Source: Chromatiales bacterium (GTDB lineage: Bacteria; Pseudomonadota; Gammaproteobacteria; CAMYNG01). From it: a DNA stretch of 7,564 nt. The stretch is from NCBI GenBank assembly GCA_026990045.1, contig JALSIK010000423.1, positions 1-7,564 of the forward strand, in the 5' to 3' direction. Below the pieces are notes generated by a model, which had not been told where the DNA came from, did not search any database, and saw only the letters and a program-made list of their open reading frames with translations. Below, in pieces: positions 1 to 4,656 of the stretch. The position numbers and the translations under genes were made by a program. The number at the start of each line of letters is the position of its first letter. The first letter of the stretch is position 1.

Positions 1-2099
1 GGGCGGCGGGCCCCCGGGTGCTGGTGGTGGCCAACCACACCTCGTACCTGGACGCGGTGCTGCTGGCGGCCTTCCTGCCCGACGACCTCAGCTTCGCCGT
101 CAACACCCGGGTGAGCCGGCGCTGGCTGTTCCGGCCCTTCATCGCCCTGGTGCGCACCTTCGTCATGGACCCCACCAACCCGGTCTCGCTCAAGTCGCTC
201 ATCCGCTACCTGCGCGGCGACCGCAAGGTGGTGATCTTTCCCGAGGGCCGCATCACCGTCACCGGCTCGCTCATGAAGATCTACTACGGCCCGGGCATGG
301 TGGCCGACCGCGCCGGGGCCACGGTGCTGCCGGTGCGCATCGACGGCGCCCAGTACACGCCGTTCTCGCGCCTGCGCGGGCGCGTGCGTACCCGCTGGTT
401 CCCGCGCATCACGCTCACCCTGCTGCCGCCGCGGCGCATCGCCCCGCCCCCGGCGCTGCGGGGCCGGGCCCGGCGCAACCACGCCGGCCGCCGCCTGCAG
501 GACATCATGACCGAGATGATGTTCGCCAGCAGCGACACCCGGCGCACCCTGTTCCGGGCGCTGCTGGACGCGCGCGCCGTGCACGGGTCGCGCCACGTGG
601 TGATGGAGGACATCCAGCGCCAGCCGCTGGACTACCGGCGCTTCATCCTGCGCACCCTGATCCTGGCCGATCTCATGCGTCCGGCCACCCGGCGCGGGGA
701 GGTCGCCGGCCTCATGCTGCCCAACACCAACGCCGCAGCCCTGGCCTTCTTCGCCCTCCATGCGGCCGGCCGGGTGCCGGCCATGCTCAACTTCACCGCC
801 GGGCCCGCCGCCCTGCGGAGTGCCTGCCGCACCGCCGGCCTGAAGGTGGTGTACACCTCGCGCGAGTTCGTCCGCCGCGCGCGCCTGGAGCGGGAGCTGG
901 CGGCACTGGAGGAGGTGGTGCAGGTCGTTTTTCTCGAAGACTTGGCCGCGCGCGCCGGGCTGGCGGTGCGCCTGCGGGGCCTGCTGCGGTCGCTGGCCCC
1001 GCGGCTGGCGGCGCGCCGCTGGGCGGGCCCCGCCGATCCCGGGGCCCCCGCGGTGGTGCTGTTCACCTCGGGTTCGGAAGGGGCACCCAAGGGGGTGGTG
1101 CTGTCCCATGCCAACCTGCTGGCCAACTGCGCCCAGGTGGCCGCGCGCATGGACTACCAGCCCCAGGACCGGGTGCTCAACGCCCTGCCCATGTTCCACG
1201 CCTTCGGCCTCACCGCCGGCACCCTGCTGCCCCTGTTCTCGGGCATGCGGATCTTCTTCTATCCCTCGCCGCTGCACTACCGCATCGTGCCGGAGATGGC
1301 CTACGACACCGGCGCCACCATCCTGTTCGGCACCGACACCTTCCTGCGCGGTTACGCGCGCTGCGCCCATCCCTATGACTTCTACTCGGTGCGCTACGTC
1401 TTCGCCGGGGCCGAGAAGCTGCAGGAGGCCACCCGGCGCCTGTGGAGCGACAAGTTCGGCGTGCGCATCCTGGAGGGCTACGGCGCCACCGAGGCCGCGC
1501 CGGTGATCGCCTCCAACTCGCCCATGGACCACCGCCCCGGCAGCGTGGGCCGGCTGCTGCCCGGGATCCAGTGGCACCTGGAGCCGGTGCCCGGGGTGGC
1601 GCGGGGCGGGCGGCTGGAGATCCGCGGGCCCAACGTCATGCTGGGTTACCTGCGCCCGGAGCGGCCCGGTGTCATCGAGGCGCCGGCGACGGCGCGGGGC
1701 CCGGGCTGGTACGATACCGGCGACATCGCCTACCTGGATGAGGACGGGTTCCTCCACCTGGAGGGCCGCGCGCGGCGCTTCGCCAAGGTGGGCGGCGAGA
1801 TGGTGTCGCTGGCCGCGGCCGAGGCCCTGGCCGCGGAGTGCTGGCCCGAGGCCCGCCACGCGGTGGTGGCCGAGGCCGATCCCCGCCGGGGCGAGGTCCT
1901 GGTGCTGGTGACGGAGGCGGCCGGGGCCAGCCGCCGCGCCCTGGCCGGGTTCGCCCGCGCCCGCGGGGCCAGCGAGCTGCTGCTGCCGCGGCGCGTGGTG
2001 CCGGTGCGCCGGCTGCCGCTGCTGGGCAGCGGCAAGGTGGATTACGCCGAGGTGGCCCGGCTGGCCGCCGCCGGCACGCAGACAAGGAAGCGGGCATGA
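1..2099 (+). CDS. aas: Bifunctional 2-acylglycerophosphoethanolamine acyltransferase / acyl-ACP synthetase (5' partial)
   Basis: This inner-membrane enzyme re-acylates lysophosphatidylethanolamine at position 2, using fatty acids it activates with ATP onto bound acyl carrier protein. The frame is open from base 3 to the left edge. Residues below are counted from the GTG at base 18. The acyltransferase domain has the HX4D box (NHTSYLD, residues 6-12) and FPEGR (74-78). A linker (about 195-220) leads to the adenylate-forming domain: P-loop LFTSGSEGAPKG (348-359), YGATE (488-492), YDTGD (565-569), GRARRFAKVGGEM (583-595) and the C-terminal lysine in LGSGK (K673). From memory the match to E. coli Aas (719 residues) is collinear to the C-terminus. 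There the box histidine is about residue 36, so roughly 24 codons lie outside the window and the GTG at 18 is unlikely to be the start. An N-terminal MFS fusion, as in some bacteria, cannot be excluded. Both active sites look intact. The stop overlaps the next start by 4 bases. Confidence 0.93.
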   Translation, partial: AAGPRVLVVANHTSYLDAVLLAAFLPDDLSFAVNTRVSRRWLFRPFIALVRTFVMDPTNPVSLKSLIRYLRGDRKVVIFPEGRITVTGSLMKIYYGPGMVADRAGATVLPVRIDGAQYTPFSRLRGRVRTRWFPRITLTLLPPRRIAPPPALRGRARRNHAGRRLQDIMTEMMFASSDTRRTLFRALLDARAVHGSRHVVMEDIQRQPLDYRRFILRTLILADLMRPATRRGEVAGLMLPNTNAAALAFFALHAAGRVPAMLNFTAGPAALRSACRTAGLKVVYTSREFVRRARLERELAALEEVVQVVFLEDLAARAGLAVRLRGLLRSLAPRLAARRWAGPADPGAPAVVLFTSGSEGAPKGVVLSHANLLANCAQVAARMDYQPQDRVLNALPMFHAFGLTAGTLLPLFSGMRIFFYPSPLHYRIVPEMAYDTGATILFGTDTFLRGYARCAHPYDFYSVRYVFAGAEKLQEATRRLWSDKFGVRILEGYGATEAAPVIASNSPMDHRPGSVGRLLPGIQWHLEPVPGVARGGRLEIRGPNVMLGYLRPERPGVIEAPATARGPGWYDTGDIAYLDEDGFLHLEGRARRFAKVGGEMVSLAAAEALAAECWPEARHAVVAEADPRRGEVLVLVTEAAGASRRALAGFARARGASELLLPRRVVPVRRLPLLGSGKVDYAEVARLAAAGTQTRKRA
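2084..2088 (+). promoter_or_regulatory. Ribosome-binding site of the MFS gene
   Basis: AAGGA lies inside the last codons of the aas-like gene, 7 bases before the ATG at 2096. It supports that start over the GTG/ATG codons farther upstream in the same frame, where the frame overlaps aas and encodes only low-complexity Gly/Arg/Pro sequence. Confidence 0.7.
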
Positions 2100-3376
2100 A
2101 GCAGTTGCTGGCGGACCGGCGGATCCTGGGCTGGGCCTTGTACGACTGGGCCAACTCGGCCTACGCCACCATCGTCCTGGCGGTGTTCTTTCCCCTCCTG
2201 TTCGCCGCCCACTGGTATCCGGGCGAGAACACCACCACCCCCCTGGGTTACGCCAACGCCGCCGCCAGCCTGCTCATCGTGCTGGCGGCCCCGGTGCTGG
2301 GGGCCATCGCCGACCAGGGCGGCTGGCGCAAGCGTTTCCTGATCGTTTTCGCCGGCCTGGGCATCGCCTTCACCGCGGCCCTGTTCTTCGTCGCCCAGGG
2401 CCACTGGCTGCTGGCGCTGGCGGTCTACGTCCTGGCCGGCGTGGGCTTCGCCGGGGCCAACGTGTTCTACGACGCCCTCATCGTCGAGGTGGCCCCGCGC
2501 GAACGCATGGACGTGGTCTCGGCCCTGGGCTATGCCCTGGGCTACCTGGGCGGCGGCCTGGTGCTGGTCCTGGCCCTGGCGCTGGCCCTGCGCCCGCAGT
2601 GGCTGGGCCTGGATGCCGCCACCGGCCGGCAGGCCGTGTTTCTGCTCACGGCGGCCTGGTGGGCGCTGTTCATGCTGCCCCTGGTGGTGTGGGTGAAGGT
2701 GCGCGCCCCGGCGCGGCGGCTGCAGCCGGTGGCCGCGGCCGGGGCCGGGCTGCGCCAGCTCGCCGCCACCTTCCGCGAGGTGCGCCGGCTGCGGGTGGTG
2801 GCGCTGTTCCTGCTCGCCTACTGGTTCTACATCGACGGCGTGGACACCATGGTGCGCATGGCCGCCGACTACGGCCGGCGCCTGGGCTTCGACCAGATCC
2901 ATCTCATCCTGGCCCTGCTGGTGACCCAGTTCGTGGGCTTTCCCGCCGCCGTCGCCTACGGCCACCTGGGCGAGCGCCTGGGGGCGCGGCGCGGCATCTT
3001 CATCGCCATCGGCGTCTACGTGGCGGTGACGGTGTGGGGTGTCTTCATCGACCGGGTGTGGGAGTTCTACGTGCTCGCGGTGGCGGTGGGCCTGGTGCAG
3101 GGCGGCATCCAGTCGCTGTCGCGTTCCCTCTACACCCGCCTCATCCCGCGCGACAAGAGCGCCGAGTTCTTCGGCTTCTACAACGTGCTGGGCAAGCTGG
3201 CGGCGGTGCTGGGCCCGGCGCTCATGGCGGTGGTGAGCCAGCTCACCGGCAGTCCGCGACTGTCGCTGCTGTCCATCATCCTGCTGTTCGCCGCCGGCGG
3301 CCTGCTGCTGGCCTTCGTCGACGAGGCCGAGGGGGCGCGCGCCGCGCGCGCGCTGGAAAGCGGGGTGGGGCGGTGA
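2096..3376 (+). CDS. MFS transporter, UMF1 / Atg22-like family
   Basis: A 426-residue integral membrane transporter of the major facilitator superfamily. I assign it to the UMF1 (Atg22-like) family from several recalled hallmarks: WALYDWANSAYAT near the N-terminus (13-25), a motif-A-like loop GAIADQGGWRKR (69-80), ANVFYDALIVEVAP (121-134), DGVDTMVRMAADYG (247-260), and the stretch 336-374 holding GGIQSLSRSLYTRLIP and EFFGFYNVLGK. About twelve hydrophobic segments are visible, split by a basic central loop at about 200-233. Length is normal for bacterial members. The ATG overlaps the aas stop as ATGA and has AAGGA 7 bases upstream. The same frame is open back to 1838, but that extension lies over aas and is not MFS-like. 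The substrate is unknown: bacterial UMF1 proteins are mostly uncharacterised, and yeast Atg22 exports amino acids from the vacuole. Next to aas one would expect the lysophospholipid flippase LplT, also an MFS protein, but the motifs here are UMF1-type. Confidence 0.92.
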   Translation: MKQLLADRRILGWALYDWANSAYATIVLAVFFPLLFAAHWYPGENTTTPLGYANAAASLLIVLAAPVLGAIADQGGWRKRFLIVFAGLGIAFTAALFFVAQGHWLLALAVYVLAGVGFAGANVFYDALIVEVAPRERMDVVSALGYALGYLGGGLVLVLALALALRPQWLGLDAATGRQAVFLLTAAWWALFMLPLVVWVKVRAPARRLQPVAAAGAGLRQLAATFREVRRLRVVALFLLAYWFYIDGVDTMVRMAADYGRRLGFDQIHLILALLVTQFVGFPAAVAYGHLGERLGARRGIFIAIGVYVAVTVWGVFIDRVWEFYVLAVAVGLVQGGIQSLSRSLYTRLIPRDKSAEFFGFYNVLGKLAAVLGPALMAVVSQLTGSPRLSLLSIILLFAAGGLLLAFVDEAEGARAARALESGVGR

Positions 3377-4644
3377 ACCGGCGCCGGGCCCTGGCCTGGC
3401 TGGCGGGCAGCGGCGCGGCGGCGGCCGGCGGCCTGGCCTGGCGCCTGTGGCCCGAGGAGGGCATCGTCAACGACTGCCCGCCCGGCGGCACGCCGCCGGC
3501 GCTGCTGGACCATCCCGCGGTCCGCGCGGCATGGCGGGACCTGGACCCGGCGCAGGTGTGGGACGTGCACGTGCACGTGGTGGGGGCGGGCGACGGCGGC
3601 ACCGGCATCCACGTGGACCCGCGCATGCGCTCGCCCTGGCATCCCACCCATTACCTCCGGTACCGGTTCTATCTCAACGCGGCCTGCGCCGAAGACGCCG
3701 CCGCGGTGGACGCGGCGGCCAAGGCCAGTCTGTTCCGGCGCCTGGCGGAGTTCCCGCCCGGGGCGAGGTTCCTGCTCCTGGCCTTCGACTACTTCCACGA
3801 CGAGGCGGGTCGCCCGCGGCCGCGGCGGTCGCCGTTTGCGGTGCCCAACGATTACGTGGCCCGGCTGGCGGCGGCCTCGGGCGGGCGCTGCGGCTGGATC
3901 GCCTCGGTGCATCCGTACCGGGCCGACGCGCTGGCGGCGCTGGAGCGGGTGGCGGCAGGCGGGGCGCTGGGGGTGAAGTGGCTGCCCCAGGTGATGGGCA
4001 TCGATCCCGCCTCGCCCCGCTGCGACCAGTTCTACGAGGCGCTGGTGCGCCTGGGGCTGCCCCTGCTGTCCCATGCCGGCCACGAGTACGCGGTGGCGGA
4101 CGTGGCGGCCCAGGAGCTGGGCAACCCGCTGCGCCTGCGCCGGGCCCTGGAGCACGGGGTCACGGTCATCGTCGCCCATTGCGCCGCCGGCGGCGCCGGG
4201 ACCGACCTGGACCGGCCGCGCAGCGGCCGCCGCATCGACAACTTCGATCTGTTCCTGCGCCTGCTCGAGGCCCCGCAGTGGGAGGGACGCGTGTTCGGCG
4301 ACCTCTCGGCCATCACCCAGGTCAACCGCCTGGGCCGGCCCATGCGGACCCTGCTCGCGCGCAGTGAGCTCCATGCGCGCCTGCTCAACGGTTCCGATTA
4401 CCCGCTGCCCGGCGTGCTGCCGTTGTTTCCGGCCCGGCTTATCGCCGCCAGCGGCTTTCTCGACGAGACCCTGGTCCCGGTGCTGGCCCGGCTGCACCGG
4501 TACAATCCGCTGCTGTACGACTTCGTGCTCAAGCGCCACCTGCGCTGGCAGGGGCAGCGGTTCTCTCCGCGGGTGTTCGAGACCCGGCGCGTGTTCCGGC
4601 GGGCGGTGCGGGCGGGAGAAAACAGAGAACAAAGAAAGAAGTAA
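3373..4644 (+). CDS. Amidohydrolase-2 family metal-dependent hydrolase with probable Tat signal
   Basis: A 423-residue TIM-barrel amidohydrolase (Amidohydro_2 type). Candidate metal and catalytic residues appear in the expected order: HxH in VWDVHVHV (H66, H68), lysine in GVKWLPQ (K202), SHAGHE (H234, H237), AHCAAGG (H269) and NGSDYPLP (D342). WIASVHPYR (175-183) and GDGGTGIH (73-80) look like subfamily hallmarks. The N-terminus (NRRRALA, then a small-residue hydrophobic run to about residue 23) resembles a twin-arginine signal or membrane anchor, though the usual Phe is Ala and no clear AxA cleavage site is visible. This suggests an enzyme exported after folding with its metal. Translation most likely starts at GTG 3373, overlapping the MFS stop as GTGA; no better start exists nearby in frame and its ribosome site is weak, so coupling to the upstream gene is likely. 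The C-terminus ends in a charged ENREQRKK tail from an A-rich stretch. The substrate cannot be inferred; hydrolase, lactonase and decarboxylase activities all occur in this fold. Confidence 0.9.
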   Translation: MNRRRALAWLAGSGAAAAGGLAWRLWPEEGIVNDCPPGGTPPALLDHPAVRAAWRDLDPAQVWDVHVHVVGAGDGGTGIHVDPRMRSPWHPTHYLRYRFYLNAACAEDAAAVDAAAKASLFRRLAEFPPGARFLLLAFDYFHDEAGRPRPRRSPFAVPNDYVARLAAASGGRCGWIASVHPYRADALAALERVAAGGALGVKWLPQVMGIDPASPRCDQFYEALVRLGLPLLSHAGHEYAVADVAAQELGNPLRLRRALEHGVTVIVAHCAAGGAGTDLDRPRSGRRIDNFDLFLRLLEAPQWEGRVFGDLSAITQVNRLGRPMRTLLARSELHARLLNGSDYPLPGVLPLFPARLIAASGFLDETLVPVLARLHRYNPLLYDFVLKRHLRWQGQRFSPRVFETRRVFRRAVRAGENREQRKK

Positions 4645-4650
4645 AGGAGA
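4644..4650 (+). promoter_or_regulatory. Strong ribosome-binding site of the DUF2339 gene
   Basis: AAGGAGA overlaps the amidohydrolase stop codon and lies 6 bases before the ATG at 4657. It is the best placed ribosome-binding site in the window and sits in an A-rich, T-poor stretch likely to be unstructured in mRNA. It fixes the start of the DUF2339 gene. The 12-base intergenic gap (4645-4656) holds nothing else. Confidence 0.8.
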
Positions 4651-4656
4651 ACAAGC

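Noticed and set aside
1838..2095. A longer N-terminus for the MFS protein starting within the aas gene
   Set aside because: The extension reads as Gly/Arg/Pro/Ala low complexity from an alternative frame of aas. The ATG at 2096 has its own ribosome site and gives the expected family N-terminus.
2571..2596. Short CTGGCC-type direct repeats in the MFS gene
   Set aside because: They encode a Leu-Ala-rich membrane helix; repetition follows from codon bias, with no sign of a mobile or regulatory repeat.
2042..2965. A 307-codon - strand frame opposite the MFS gene
   Set aside because: His/Gln/Gly-rich low-complexity translation without a membrane pattern or domain; a shadow of the MFS coding frame.
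3333..3354. Alternating GC run (GCGCGCGC-type) near the end of the MFS gene, considered as a hairpin or terminator
   Set aside because: It has no downstream T-run, lies inside coding sequence and encodes an Ala/Arg tail; it is ordinary in this composition.
2599..3372. A longer N-terminus for the amidohydrolase reaching back through the MFS gene
   Set aside because: The upstream part is the out-of-frame translation of the MFS gene. Starting at GTG 3373 gives a sensible twin-arginine-like signal.
3565..3579. Palindromic GTGCAC/CACGTG repeat considered as an operator
   Set aside because: It is fully explained by the codons of the conserved VHVHV metal-binding motif.
3178..4632. A 484-codon open frame on the - strand, opposite the amidohydrolase
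   Set aside because: Composition is Gln/Arg/Gly/His-rich with no motifs, while the + strand frame has a complete amidohydrolase active site. It is an artefact of high GC.
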